The position numbers and the translations under genes are program-made. Under the pieces are notes generated by a model. That model saw only the letters and a list, made by a program, of their open reading frames with translations, ran no database searches and had not been told where the DNA came from. Below are positions 24,354 through 33,526 of a stretch of 64,000 nucleotides of DNA, in pieces. Each line of letters starts with the position of its first letter. Position 1 is the first letter of the stretch. This DNA is from Pseudomonas fluorescens. Lineage in GTDB: Bacteria; Pseudomonadota; Gammaproteobacteria; Pseudomonadales; Pseudomonadaceae. The DNA lies in NCBI RefSeq assembly GCF_000967965.1, contig NZ_LACC01000016.1:125392-189391 (forward strand), given 5' to 3'.

Positions 24354-24629
24354 TTAGAGGTTGAACTGCCAGGATTTTCCTAAGCGATGAGTGAGTAATT
24401 GCATGGTCAGCAAATAGTAATAGCGCGTCGATTGAGTGTGCTGGTTTAGGTGGTGATTCAAAAACCACGCAAGGTGTTTTCTCTGCCAAGTCCATGGATT
24501 GTCGCGTTGCCAGCGCTCAGCGATCGCTGTTTGGATGGCCTTCGCCTGACGCAGGTGGCGTTGGCGCGTGGTATGCGACCCGGTCAGGACACCCGTCAGG
24601 AACAGATCCATATCGAATACCGTGCTCAT
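24354..24629 (-). CDS. Small basic protein coupled to a recombinase
   Basis: A 91-residue, tryptophan- and histidine-rich basic protein (WQRDNPWTWQRKHLAWFLNHHL) whose start overlaps the recombinase stop by 4 bp. It may be a directionality or partner protein of the recombinase, a guess from the coupling. The family is not recognised. Confidence 0.6.
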   Translation of the reverse strand: MSTVFDMDLFLTGVLTGSHTTRQRHLRQAKAIQTAIAERWQRDNPWTWQRKHLAWFLNHHLNQHTQSTRYYYLLTMQLLTHRLGKSWQFNL

Positions 24630-25606
24630 GCGCGACCACCAATGTAAGCGGCCACCACGACGATACGGTTGTGCCCCAGCTCATAGCTGATTTGTACTCG
24701 GGCTTCCTGATCGAGACGTCGGTCGAGTTGATAGCAATGGCCACCGTTGATGGGGGCGGGATGGTGGGTGATTTGCTCATAGCGTTCGCACGCATAGGCT
24801 GCCCGCAATTCGTGGAAGCCTTTGAGGTTGTACTGATGGAGGATGTCCCGTGCAGGACGAACGATTCCCCGTTGGAAATCGAGGTAGGTTTCGTTCGGTG
24901 CAAGTAGGTTGCGGCTACCGTCGGGTGAGACCTGTTCGGCGAATCTCAGCGCCTCGCGAATATGATCATCCGCCCTGATCCAGCGAGGTGCCGAGGCACC
25001 TGAGCGGCCCCCCTTGGTGCCATCCTGGATGTTGATCTTGCCGTATTGTTCGGCCTCACGTTTTAAGCGCGGAAGGTCGGCCAAAATGGCCTCACGTAAG
25101 CGCATGCCGGTGGCTCGCGCTAATTGAGCGATGGCCGCGGCACGCGGCTGCTGGTGTGCGCAAAGCACCTCTACGACCCTCTTCACATGTTCGCGGTCTT
25201 GGCCTTGCGGCACCGAACGACGAACACTGGTGCGCCGCATTCCTAGCGCCTTGCTCGGACTCGGTACTTTCACATATTGATCACCGCGAAGCGCTGCCAG
25301 GGTCCGATTGACGCTGGACAATCGGTTTTGCGCAGTGGCGATGGTGAGATCGCTGCGCTCAACCAGGTGACGCAGATGCTCCGCGTAATCCAGCAAGGTC
25401 TGCCGATCAATCTGCCGTGCGTCATTAATTCCCGGGCCATCCTCCGACCGACACCAGCGTACAAACGCCAGCCAACGATCACTGTGTGCTTTGACCGTCC
25501 CGTAATGCCCGCCGCCAAACAGATCACGTAGCGCCTGTGGCCCGGCATAACTCAGTTGCCGGCCATAGCCAAAATTGCGCCCGTCACGTTTACCTACCAG
25601 TGCCAT
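24626..25606 (-). CDS. Tyrosine recombinase/integrase domain protein
   Basis: A 326-residue protein starting MALVGKRDGRNFGYGRQ, chosen because AGGA lies 9 nt upstream; the longer frame to 25654 lacks a good site. It has an N-terminal SAM-like domain (VKAHSDRWLAFVRWC; LTIATAQNRLSSVN) and the catalytic region ATGMRLREAI (Arg I), GFHELRAAYA (His-x-x-Arg) and ELGHNRIVVVAAYI (His and Tyr). This is the island-type integrase-domain family, not an integron IntI: the IntI-specific extra helix is not evident. It is followed by a coupled small protein. Confidence 0.85.
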   Translation of the reverse strand: MALVGKRDGRNFGYGRQLSYAGPQALRDLFGGGHYGTVKAHSDRWLAFVRWCRSEDGPGINDARQIDRQTLLDYAEHLRHLVERSDLTIATAQNRLSSVNRTLAALRGDQYVKVPSPSKALGMRRTSVRRSVPQGQDREHVKRVVEVLCAHQQPRAAAIAQLARATGMRLREAILADLPRLKREAEQYGKINIQDGTKGGRSGASAPRWIRADDHIREALRFAEQVSPDGSRNLLAPNETYLDFQRGIVRPARDILHQYNLKGFHELRAAYACERYEQITHHPAPINGGHCYQLDRRLDQEARVQISYELGHNRIVVVAAYIGGRA

Positions 25607-26033
25607 GATCAAATTCCTGTCGAAGCCAAATCTTTGAAGCTTTCCCCACGTCATCCCGCCAAGAATGTTGAGTGTTATCAGGGATCAAGGCCCCTGCGAC
25701 CTGTGAGGGTTGTCCACTAACGCGGGACTGGCGGCTCTTTACGACCGGGAGCTTGGGCATCTCATGATCTGGCCTCCTGAGCACTTCCGAAGAAGTGGGC
25801 GGGTGGAGGCTGCGCTGGCTGACGAGACCAGCGCCGCGAGATCCTGAGTCGGGTGAAGGCAGTGAAGCGATGACCGGGGCATGCCTGACTGTCAGTCAGG
25901 TACAGTCCATTCCTTGGGCTGCGGCACCATTATCTGCATTGCTGTTGCTGGTGACTTCGGTGTTTGTCACGCCGATTGTCACGAGGGGAATGCCGCAAAG
26001 CCTTGTACGAGTTGGGCTGCAGCAGCGGTAGGA

Positions 26034-26068
26034 GCGCCCGTCTCTTTCCAGAAGAAAGAGACGGGCGC
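26034..26068. repeat. Perfect 15-bp inverted repeat
   Basis: GCGCCCGTCTCTTTC (26034-26048), loop CAGAA, then the exact complement GAAAGAGACGGGCGC (26054-26068). No T tract follows on the plus strand, so a terminator is not obvious. No gene lies near. Confidence 0.8.
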
Positions 26069-26306
26069 AGGTTGGCGCAGTGAAATGGCCACGCGGATAG
26101 GTTGCTGCAGGGCAGCTGGGTAGGGGGATGTATTTGCCGCAATGGCAATGATCTGAAGTAGGCATCCATCACTCGGTGAGTGACTGTGCGAGCCGCCGGA
26201 CGCTAATCGCACTTTGGGAGAACCACCACGGTGTGGCGTAGCCTCAAAGGTTCTGGCTACCTGGGTTGCTGTCGACGACAGCGCTTTGCCCGATCTTTTC
26301 TACGCC

Positions 26307-26397
26307 TGTGGATAATTCGGGTCAAGGCTCGAATTTTCGGGGATTCTGCGGCTGTGGATGAAATTATCCACCAGTGGAAATCAGTAGTTTTCCACAG
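26307..26397. promoter_or_regulatory. Cluster of DnaA-box-like sequences beside an AT-rich stretch
   Basis: TGTGGATAA (26307-26315) is the complement of the canonical TTATCCACA box. TTATCCACC (26364-26372) and TTTTCCACAG (near 26388-26397) differ by one or two bases. An AT-rich stretch ending in TTTTTTAAATGA follows at 26411-26430. An origin or replication-control region of an excised element is possible but unproven. Confidence 0.35.
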
Positions 26398-26430
26398 ACA
26401 GTTTGCATGGGTTTTAGATTTTTTAAATGA

Positions 26431-26475
26431 GGTCCATCCAAGCAGGGCGGCTTTGCAGCCCCGCTTGGATGGACC
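26431..26475 (-). terminator. 13-bp hairpin downstream of the integrase gene
   Basis: GGTCCATCCAAGC (26431-26443) pairs with GCTTGGATGGACC (26463-26475), with an inner GGG/CCC extension. It lies 36-80 bp beyond the stop of the leftward integrase gene. The U tract on that strand is poor, so it may be a processing or recombination structure instead. Confidence 0.5.
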
Positions 26476-26510
26476 CGCGTGGAAGGGCGGACGGCGGTGA
26501 TCTCAAAGGC

Positions 26511-27839
26511 TTACCCACGTTTGGATGCGCCACGGCTATTTTGTAGGGCGGTGATGTTGTTGCCGACTGGGTGAGCGAATTCGTGGGGCGTCACATGACC
26601 ATGGCGGTTGGCGTCGATGTAGTTGCTCCACCACGCCATGATCAGCCGGCGCTGCTCCAGAAATTCAGCTTTGTGGATATACGCGGCGCGCACGCGGTTG
26701 CGTTCCTTGTGACTCATTTGCCGTTCGATGGCTGCGTCGGTCCATAACCCGGACTCAAGCAGGGCGCTACAGGCCATGGTCCTGAAGCCGTGGCCGCACA
26801 CCTCCTTGCTGGTGTCATAGCCGACGTTGCGGAGCATGGTGTTCACCGTGTTCTCGGACATGGGCTTCCAGTACTTGTGGTCTCCCGGTAGCACTAACTC
26901 TGAAAAACGACTGAGGCTGCGCAGGCGCTCCAGTATTTCGATGACCTGCGGCGATAACGGAACCATTTGAATGTCGCCGTTCATCTTGGTCCCGCGTGTG
27001 GAGTTGCGTACCCCTTCAATCGGTGCGCGTGTATCGGGGATTTCCCACATGGCGCGTTGGAGGTCGAACTCACTCCATCGAGCGAAACGCAGTTCGCTGG
27101 AGCGGACAAATACATGCAACGTCAACAGGACGGCAAGGCGCGTCAGTTCGCGGCCGTTGTAGTTGTCGATACGGTGTAGCAGTTCGGGTAGGCGGTTGAG
27201 GGAGAGGGCCGGGCGATGGACTGTGCGCGGCGCGTGAATCGAGCCTGCCAGATCCAGTGCAGGATTCATGGTGATCTGCCGGGCTCTTTTGGCCCCGCGC
27301 ATGATGGTGGATAAGTAGTTCTGTACCCTTAACGCCACATCCATGGTGCCGCGTTCCTTGATGCGCTGGGTGATTTCTAGCAGGTCATGGGTATCGAGTT
27401 CAGCGATGGGGCGTTGGCCGATCAGCGGGAAGACGTGGGTGCGCAGTCGGCTCATTACGGTTTTTGCGTGGCCTTCGGTCCAGCGGCGGGACATATCAGC
27501 GTGCCACTCTAGGGCAACGGTTTCGAAAAGCAGTGCCGCCCGCTGGGCTACGATCTTGGCCTTCTTCTTTTCTTCCATTGGGTCGAGGTTGTCGAGCAGT
27601 AATGCCTTGGCTTCGTCTCGCTTACGCCGTGCGACTGAAAGGGTAACTATGGGGTAATTGCCGATGATGAGCGTACCTTCCTTGCCGTTGGGCTTGGTGT
27701 ACTTCAAGCGCCAGGTCTTCACGCCATTGGGTTTGACGAAAAGGTACATGCCGCCGCCGTCGAACAGTTTGTAGGCGCGTTCGCGGGTTTTGGCCGTGCG
27801 GCATTGCAGGTCGCTGAGGGGGATCGCTAGACGTGGCAT
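26511..27839 (-). CDS. P4-type tyrosine integrase
   Basis: A 442-residue integrase starting MPRLAIPLSDLQCRTAK, chosen over the longer frame because the DUF4102-type arm-binding domain (LFDGGGMYLFVKPNGVKTWR) begins there and GGAG lies upstream. The catalytic region has FVRSSELRFARWSE (Arg I), HGFRTMACSALLE (His-x-x-Arg), QMSHKE (His) and AAYIH (Tyr). P4-type integrases usually insert islands at tRNA genes; here tRNA-Thr lies 165 bp upstream. It is likely the enzyme that integrated the whole or the distal part of the island. Confidence 0.93.
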   Translation of the reverse strand: MPRLAIPLSDLQCRTAKTRERAYKLFDGGGMYLFVKPNGVKTWRLKYTKPNGKEGTLIIGNYPIVTLSVARRKRDEAKALLLDNLDPMEEKKKAKIVAQRAALLFETVALEWHADMSRRWTEGHAKTVMSRLRTHVFPLIGQRPIAELDTHDLLEITQRIKERGTMDVALRVQNYLSTIMRGAKRARQITMNPALDLAGSIHAPRTVHRPALSLNRLPELLHRIDNYNGRELTRLAVLLTLHVFVRSSELRFARWSEFDLQRAMWEIPDTRAPIEGVRNSTRGTKMNGDIQMVPLSPQVIEILERLRSLSRFSELVLPGDHKYWKPMSENTVNTMLRNVGYDTSKEVCGHGFRTMACSALLESGLWTDAAIERQMSHKERNRVRAAYIHKAEFLEQRRLIMAWWSNYIDANRHGHVTPHEFAHPVGNNITALQNSRGASKRG

Positions 27840-27934
27840 AGGGGTACGCGCTCCTGACCGGGAAATCGCAGTACCCCTAACATACCCTTGGGGAAGGGGG
27901 ATTTTGTTGGATCCCGACAGAGGGTCCTGGAACG

Positions 27935-27960
27935 AAAAAACCCGCCAAAGGGCGGGTTTT
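27935..27960 (-). terminator. Intrinsic terminator of tRNA-Thr
   Basis: AAAACCCGCC (27937-27946), loop AAAG and GGCGGGTTTT (27951-27960). On the minus strand a run of T residues follows. It sits between the tRNA and the integrase. Confidence 0.85.
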
Positions 27961-28003
27961 CGGGGCTTCCAGAGCATTCAGTGGAATGCAATGGAGCCTA
28001 ATG

Positions 28004-28079
<76 letters not shown>

Positions 28080-28157
28080 GTGTCAGGGCGACGATTATAG
28101 CGATTGGCTGGCTTCTGTAAACCCCTGAATTTTGACTATTTTTGTTCGGGCTTCAGG

Positions 28158-28982
28158 TCAGGTGCGCAGCAGGGTTTTCTTGAGTTTCTGAATGGCTTGC
28201 CAGGTTCGACTGTTTTGCATCGCGCGCAGCTGTGCTTCGGCCTGTTCGGCGCGTTGCAGGGCGGCGGCGAGTTGGTGTTCGGCGTCGCTGAAGGGGTGGC
28301 TGAAGTTGTGGCCTTTGCAGAATTGGAACTCGTCCAGGTTGCACGGCGGGATGTCGAAGGCGGGTTTGAGGTTCAGGAGTTCTTCGGCGAGGTAGTAGGT
28401 GTTGATGCCGTCGAACAGGATGGAGTGGTAGCCGGCGTCGGTGACGAGGGTTTCCCAGGCCTGGTCGCGGGCCCAAGGGGTTTCGATGAGGATCACCCAT
28501 GGCCGCCATTGGCTGAAGTCCATGCCGCGCAGGACGGTCTCTTCGTGGCCTTCGACGTCGATTTTCAGGAAGTGAATGGCGCGGCCCTGGGCGTGTTCTT
28601 CGCAGATGGAGGTCAGGGTGCGGGACTTGATCGTTTGACTGCGCACGTCCATGCCGGCGTCTTTGTGCAGTTTGGCCATGGCCGGCTCGAGGGTCGAGAG
28701 GCCGGTGCCGGCGATGCCGTAGAAGGTCAGGTCGTCAGCGCTTTCCCCGGCCGCGCACTGCAGGTTGGTGTCTTTGGGACGTTGCTGGCACAGGGCTTCG
28801 TAGTAGTTGGGCATCGGTTCGACGTTGATGCCGGTCCAGCCGTTGTCGTAGAACGCCCTGGTGACAGAGTCATGGGTGGGATCATTTGCCCCGACGTCGA
28901 TGTAGAAGCCGTTCTCGACGGTTTTGAGGGCGCGCCACAGGCGTATGTCTTCGAAATTCTGTGCGTAGGAAATGAACGTCAC
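28158..28982 (-). CDS. FkbM-family methyltransferase with coiled-coil tail
   Basis: A 274-residue protein; the start is a GTG (VTFISYAQNFEDIRLWRA) with AGGA 7 nt before it, since the longer frame carries an odd low-complexity lead. The SAM-binding motif FYIDVGANDPTHDSVT (about 26-41), FLKIDVEGHEETVL and ETPW are FkbM family features. Residues about 235-274 form a coiled coil (HQLAAALQRAEQAEAQLRAM). Such enzymes O-methylate sugars or polyketides. No glycan operon is adjacent. Confidence 0.87.
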   Translation of the reverse strand: MTFISYAQNFEDIRLWRALKTVENGFYIDVGANDPTHDSVTRAFYDNGWTGINVEPMPNYYEALCQQRPKDTNLQCAAGESADDLTFYGIAGTGLSTLEPAMAKLHKDAGMDVRSQTIKSRTLTSICEEHAQGRAIHFLKIDVEGHEETVLRGMDFSQWRPWVILIETPWARDQAWETLVTDAGYHSILFDGINTYYLAEELLNLKPAFDIPPCNLDEFQFCKGHNFSHPFSDAEHQLAAALQRAEQAEAQLRAMQNSRTWQAIQKLKKTLLRT

Positions 28983-29325
28983 TGGCGCATCCTGTCGGAG
29001 GAATGTTCTTGTTCGTGGCCGCGCTGCCGGCGCCCTTGCCTGTGTGTATATCAAGAGTGATGAAAGGGTGCAATTTCCCCTGTCTGCGGTCCGGGATTAG
29101 GCGTTTATGTCGTTTTGATTAAATGCTTATGCACATTGCAATTGGCGGCGCACTGGGTTTAGGCCGAATTTGTGGATCTGTTCTCATTTGTCCGCAAATG
29201 CCTGTTTTTTCGATTTTTTATGTGGGTGTACAAAAAATGAACAGTGCGGTTTTTGCCCTGAAACTGGCATGAATATTGGATCCATGATAATTCCATCAAC
29301 AGAGTTATCCACAGGTCGGATGCGT
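28983..29325. other. Intergenic region with no feature seen
   Basis: AT-rich between two leftward genes; it probably contains the promoter of the FkbM gene and the 3' untranslated region of the methyltransferase gene. No hairpin with a T tract stands out. Confidence 0.4.
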
Positions 29326-30555
29326 TTAGGTGCGTTCGGCCAGGAGCAGGAAATTACGCGGCGTGAGCGGGGTTTCGCAGAAGGTGCCGATGCGGACGCT
29401 GTAGCCCTGCTCGGCGAGGAAAAGTGCCCGGTCAAGGACCAGCCAAAGCTCCAGTGGGCGTCGGAAAAGTCCGCGCAGTAGTTCAAGGTTGCGCACTTCG
29501 GCCAGTCGCTGCCAACCGGCGGCTTCGAGGGCTGGCCAATCTTGCGGGCCGATTGTGGATAACTGTTTGAGTGCGGCCAGGTGATGGCAGTAATCGGCGA
29601 AGGGTTTGTCCAGCCAGGCGCTGGGCAGGGAAGGGGTTGGCAGGTACTCGTCCAGGCCGCGCATTTTCCGTTGCAGCAAGTCGAAACCCAGGCGTCGGGC
29701 CATGGAGGTGTCGCGTTGACGTCGCACCCGGGCACCGGCGGTAACGGTTTCGCTCATGGGCAATGCGAGGTCGTCGAGGGAAAGCTGTAGGCGGGAGTCT
29801 TTGGCGGCCGAGGAAATCGGCGCGTATTGGGCAAGACTGATCCGGTTGTAGCAGCACGGCGCAATGGCGAGCTGTTTGCAGCCTGTGGCGCTGGCGAGTT
29901 GAATCAGCCGTATATGCAATTCACCGCAGGCGTGAAGCGCGACGGGCGTGTGATACGCACTCAGTAAAGTAGCTGCGTCTGCCGCGAGCACATCCTGTTC
30001 GATATGCAGAGCATGCAGGTGATGGTGTTGGCTGAGTGCCTGGCCGCTGGTTACCAGTACCGGGTCGTATTCCAGGCACGTCAGTTGTTGCCCCGGTTGC
30101 AGCAGGCGGCGGCCCAAATGCCCTTTGCCTGAGCACCAGTCCAGCCAATGCTGCGGTGCTTCGGAAAACTGCAATCGACTGGCGAAGGCTTCGATCTGCT
30201 GCCATTTGCGCCCCGGTACATCGACGTTCAATCGATGGCCGGCCGCTTCGAGCGCGCGTGCGGGCAATTCATCCACGGCACTCAAGGCAACAGACATCCT
30301 GGCCAAGGAAGCAAAGGGCTCCGGTGCATTCAGGAGGGCAGGTTGGTTGTGAGCGTTTTCCGCGTCTTCCAGCGTTCGCTCGCGTAGCCATGCGGCCAGC
30401 TCCGGGTAAGACGCTTCCCACGGTAGCTGTAGATGAGTGAACGGCCGAGGTTTCCACAGTGCCTGATGCTCTGTCAGAAAAGCATCCAGCGCGGTGAAGC
30501 GGGCGAGCAGGGCCTCGCCCGTCAACACGTGGGAATCAACGCCCTTGGCAGGCAT
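29326..30555 (-). CDS. SAM-dependent methyltransferase, hypothetical target
   Basis: A 409-residue protein from MPAKGVDSHVLTG, chosen as the first ATG that overlaps the permease gene only by 20 bp. SAM motif I is WLDWCSGKGHLGRRLL (about residue 140), with VALHACGEL and IAPCCYNRI as later motifs. The pattern recalls tRNA-type (Trm13-like) or methyltransferase-domain-32 enzymes. It overlaps the 3' end of the ABC permease gene and may be transcribed with it. The substrate is unknown. Confidence 0.75.
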   Translation of the reverse strand: MPAKGVDSHVLTGEALLARFTALDAFLTEHQALWKPRPFTHLQLPWEASYPELAAWLRERTLEDAENAHNQPALLNAPEPFASLARMSVALSAVDELPARALEAAGHRLNVDVPGRKWQQIEAFASRLQFSEAPQHWLDWCSGKGHLGRRLLQPGQQLTCLEYDPVLVTSGQALSQHHHLHALHIEQDVLAADAATLLSAYHTPVALHACGELHIRLIQLASATGCKQLAIAPCCYNRISLAQYAPISSAAKDSRLQLSLDDLALPMSETVTAGARVRRQRDTSMARRLGFDLLQRKMRGLDEYLPTPSLPSAWLDKPFADYCHHLAALKQLSTIGPQDWPALEAAGWQRLAEVRNLELLRGLFRRPLELWLVLDRALFLAEQGYSVRIGTFCETPLTPRNFLLLAERT

Positions 30556-31225
30556 CGACGCGCAACCAGCGCTCCAGCAGCTTGAAACCGCGTACCAGCA
30601 CATAAGCCATTACCAGGTAGAACATGCCCGCAGCGAAGAATATCTCCACCGGCAGGTAGGTCCGGGCAATGATGGTGCGGGCCATGCCGGTCAGTTCCAG
30701 CAGGGTCACGGTGCTGGCCAGGGCGCTGGCCTTGAGCATCAGGATCACTTCGTTGCTGTAGGCCGGCAGGCCGATGCGCGCGGCGCGCGGCAGGATGATG
30801 TAGAACAGCGCCTTGGGTCTGGACATGCCCAGCGCCCGTGCCGCTTCGATCTCGCCCGGTGGAATCGCCTGGATGGCGCCCCGCAGGATTTCCGCAATGT
30901 AGGCTGCAGTGTGCAGGGTCATGGTCGCCGTGGCGCACCAGAACGGATCGCGCAGGTACGGCCACATCGAACTGTTACGGATCGCGTCGAACTGCGCCAG
31001 GCCGTAGTAGACGAGGAACAGTTGAACCAGCAACGGCGTGCCACGGAAAAAGAAGATGTAGCCGTAGGGAAATGCCCGCACCCACCACAGGCGCGACGAG
31101 CGGGCGATGCCCAGTGGAATAGCCAGTAGCAAACCGGCGATCACGGCGATGGCCACCAGTTCCAGGGTCAGGGTTGCGCCCTGGGCCAGTTTCGGCAGCC
31201 ACTTGATGATGACTTCCCAGTTCAT
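30536..31225 (-). CDS. Polar amino-acid ABC transporter permease (HisM-like)
   Basis: A 229-residue permease starting MNWEVIIKWLPKLAQ, with about five membrane helices and the EAA loop EAARALGMSRPKALFYIILP that docks on the ATPase. The start overlaps the upstream permease gene by 4 bp. With 31222, 31990 and 32753 it forms a complete uptake system of the lysine/arginine/ornithine/histidine class, in the order ATPase-binding protein-Q-M. Confidence 0.92.
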   Translation of the reverse strand: MNWEVIIKWLPKLAQGATLTLELVAIAVIAGLLLAIPLGIARSSRLWWVRAFPYGYIFFFRGTPLLVQLFLVYYGLAQFDAIRNSSMWPYLRDPFWCATATMTLHTAAYIAEILRGAIQAIPPGEIEAARALGMSRPKALFYIILPRAARIGLPAYSNEVILMLKASALASTVTLLELTGMARTIIARTYLPVEIFFAAGMFYLVMAYVLVRGFKLLERWLRVDACQGR

Positions 31226-31917
31226 TGGGTGCTCCTCGCGAAGCCGCGAGCGGCGCGTTTTTCCAGGAAGTGCATGCCGGTCATCGCCAGCACCGTCAGG
31301 CTCAGGTACATGAACGCGGCCACCATATAGAAGGTGAACGGCTGTTTGGAGACGGTCACGCCGATTTGCGCGTGACGCATGATTTCTTCCAGGCCGATCA
31401 CCGACACCAGCGCGGTGTCTTTCATCAGGATCATGAACAGGTTGCCCAAGCCGGGCAGGGCGATGCGCCACATCTGCGGCATGATCAGCTTGGTGAAGAT
31501 GCGCCACTTCGACAGGCCCAGGGCCACGCCGGCTTCACGATGGCCTTTCGGGATGGCGAGGATCGCGCCGCGAAACACTTCCGTGGCGTAGGCGCCGAAG
31601 CACAGGCCCAGCGCAATGACGCCAGCGGCGAAGGCGTTGAGTTCAAGGTCGGGGTTGCCGAAGAACTCGCCCAGGGCACGCATCAGGTTGACCGTGCCGA
31701 AGTAGATCAACAGCACCCAGAGCAATTCCGGGATGCCGCGAACCAGGGTCGAATAAGTGCCGCCAAGCCATTGCAGCGGCTTGTACGGGGAAGTCTTGGC
31801 CAAGGCGCCGAGCAGACCGAGCACCAGCCCCAGGCTCAGGGCCGAGAGTGCCAGTTTCACAGTCATCAGCGCGCCAGCGGCGAGCGCCGGGCCGAATCCG
31901 TAGAGGTCGATAATCAT
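31222..31917 (-). CDS. Polar amino-acid ABC transporter permease (HisQ-like)
   Basis: A 231-residue permease of the same family, starting MIIDLYGFGPALAAGALM and carrying an EAA-type loop (GVALGLSKWRIFTKLIMP). It pairs with the HisM-like subunit downstream. The gap to the binding-protein gene is 72 bp. Confidence 0.92.
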   Translation of the reverse strand: MIIDLYGFGPALAAGALMTVKLALSALSLGLVLGLLGALAKTSPYKPLQWLGGTYSTLVRGIPELLWVLLIYFGTVNLMRALGEFFGNPDLELNAFAAGVIALGLCFGAYATEVFRGAILAIPKGHREAGVALGLSKWRIFTKLIMPQMWRIALPGLGNLFMILMKDTALVSVIGLEEIMRHAQIGVTVSKQPFTFYMVAAFMYLSLTVLAMTGMHFLEKRAARGFARSTQ

Positions 31918-31989
31918 GGATTTCTTTTCAAATCGCGGCAGGCAAGGCCGAGAACCGGCGCCATCAGGCGCCGGTCAGGCAGGTCAGTA

Positions 31990-32739
31990 TCAATAGATGC
32001 TGAACGGGAAGTACTTGTCGTTGATCTTCTTGTAGGTGCCGTCAGCGACGATTTCTTTGAGCGCAGTGTTCAGCTTCTCGCGGATCGGGTCCTTCTTGCG
32101 CACGGCAATACCGATCTTGTCGCTTTCTTCCACCGGGTCGCCCTTGAACTCGTAGCTACGGCCGGCGTCGCTTTTCAGCCATTCGTAGTTGACATACTTG
32201 TCGGCCAGGATCCCGTCCAGACGACCGGAAGTCAGGTCGAGGTAGGCGTTTTCCTGGGTGTCGTAGAGCTTGATGGTGATGTCGTCACCATAGTGGTCTT
32301 CCAGGAAGGTGCCGGCCAGGGTCGCGCGCTGGGCGCCGATGATCTTGCCTTTGAGCGCCGCCTTGTCGGTTTTGAAGTCGATGTCTTTCTTGGCGATGAA
32401 CTGCAGCTTGTTGGAGTAGTACGGGTCGGTGAAGTCCACCGCTTGCTTGCGTTCGTCGGTGATCGACATCGAGGAGATCAGGAAGTCGAACTTCTTGGCG
32501 TTCAGGGCCGGGATGATGCCGTCCCAGTCGGAGGTCACGACGGTGCACTCGACTTTCATCTTGGCGCACAGGGCGTCGCCGATCTCTTTGTCGAAGCCGA
32601 CGACATTGCCACTGGCATCTTTATTGTTGAACGGCGGGTAAGCCGCTTCGATGCCCATCTTCAGGGTTTCGGCCATGGCACCGGCGCTGAACGCCAGGGT
32701 GACGGCGGCAGCCAGGAAGACCTTTTTGTAGTTCTGCAT
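31990..32739 (-). CDS. Lysine/arginine/ornithine-type periplasmic binding protein
   Basis: A 249-residue protein with signal peptide MQNYKKVFLAAAVTLAFSAG and mature start AETLKMGIEAAYPPFN. Cluster 3 signature GFDKEIGDALCAKMKVEC and the ligand-lobe segment SMSITDERKQAVDFTDPYY match HisJ/ArgT/AotJ. From gene order it corresponds to P. aeruginosa PA5153 (memory). It binds a cationic amino acid in the periplasm and hands it to the two permeases. Confidence 0.9.
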   Translation of the reverse strand: MQNYKKVFLAAAVTLAFSAGAMAETLKMGIEAAYPPFNNKDASGNVVGFDKEIGDALCAKMKVECTVVTSDWDGIIPALNAKKFDFLISSMSITDERKQAVDFTDPYYSNKLQFIAKKDIDFKTDKAALKGKIIGAQRATLAGTFLEDHYGDDITIKLYDTQENAYLDLTSGRLDGILADKYVNYEWLKSDAGRSYEFKGDPVEESDKIGIAVRKKDPIREKLNTALKEIVADGTYKKINDKYFPFSIY

Positions 32740-32752
32740 GTGGGTAGCTCCG

Positions 32753-33526
32753 TTAGCGGTTGCTGGACATGAATTGTTTGCAGCGCGCCGAAAGCGGGTT
32801 TTCAAACACCTGCTGAGGCGATCCTTGCTCTTCTACCAGGCCCTGGTGGAGGAATACCACTTCGCTGGAGACCTGACGGGCGAAGCCCATTTCGTGGGTC
32901 ACGAGCAGCATGGTGCGGCCTTCTTCGGCTAGCGCGCGGATGACATTAAGTACTTCCTGGACCATTTCCGGGTCAAGCGCCGAGGTGGGCTCGTCGAACA
33001 GGATGACCTTGGGCTGCATGGCCAGGGTGCGGGCGATGGCCGCGCGTTGTTGCTGGCCGCCGGACAACTGCGCCGGGTAGGCATGGCGCTTGTCGGCGAT
33101 GCCGACCTTGGCCAGCAGGGCTTCGGCCACTTCGATGGCTTCGGCCTTGCTCTGGCCGAGCACGCGGCGCGGGGCTTCGATGATGTTGTCGAGCACGCTC
33201 ATGTGCGGCCACAGATTAAAGTTTTGAAACACAAAACCGATTTCGCTACGCAGGCGATTGATCTGCTTGCCGTCGGCGGCCACCAGTTCACCGTTCTTCG
33301 CGGCCTTGAGCTTGAGTTCTTCGCCGGCGACCAGGATCTGGCCCTGGTGCGGGTTTTCCAGCAGGTTGATGCACCGCAGGAACGTGGACTTGCCGGAGCC
33401 GGAGGAACCCAGGATCGAGATCACATCGCCGTCGCGGGCGGTCAGCGAGATGCCTTTGAGCACCTCCAGCGAACCGTAGCGTTTGTGCAAGTTGCGGATT
33501 TCAAGCGCGGGCGCGGCCTCAGCCAT
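32753..33526 (-). CDS. Amino-acid ABC transporter ATPase (HisP-like)
   Basis: A 257-residue ATPase with Walker A GSSGSGKS (about 39), signature LSGGQQQR, Walker B VILFDEP, and the H-loop VTHEMGFA. It is the first gene of the leftward operon, which probably starts in the 560-bp gap to gabP. It drives import of basic amino acids with the subunits encoded downstream. Confidence 0.92.
   Translation of the reverse strand: MAEAAPALEIRNLHKRYGSLEVLKGISLTARDGDVISILGSSGSGKSTFLRCINLLENPHQGQILVAGEELKLKAAKNGELVAADGKQINRLRSEIGFVFQNFNLWPHMSVLDNIIEAPRRVLGQSKAEAIEVAEALLAKVGIADKRHAYPAQLSGGQQQRAAIARTLAMQPKVILFDEPTSALDPEMVQEVLNVIRALAEEGRTMLLVTHEMGFARQVSSEVVFLHQGLVEEQGSPQQVFENPLSARCKQFMSSNR

Larger units (their letters stand above)
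25607..26510. other. 900 bp without a supported gene, containing several palindromes
   Basis: Between the two recombinase genes I find no convincing gene. It holds the palindrome CCTGACTGTCAGTCAGG (25884-25900), a perfect 15-bp hairpin (26034), three DnaA-box-like words (26307-26397) and a 13-bp hairpin (26431). Confidence 0.6.

Noticed and set aside
24626..25606. Integron integrase IntI
   Set aside because: The motifs fit an island-type integrase-domain protein; the extra IntI helix and an adjacent attI site are not seen.
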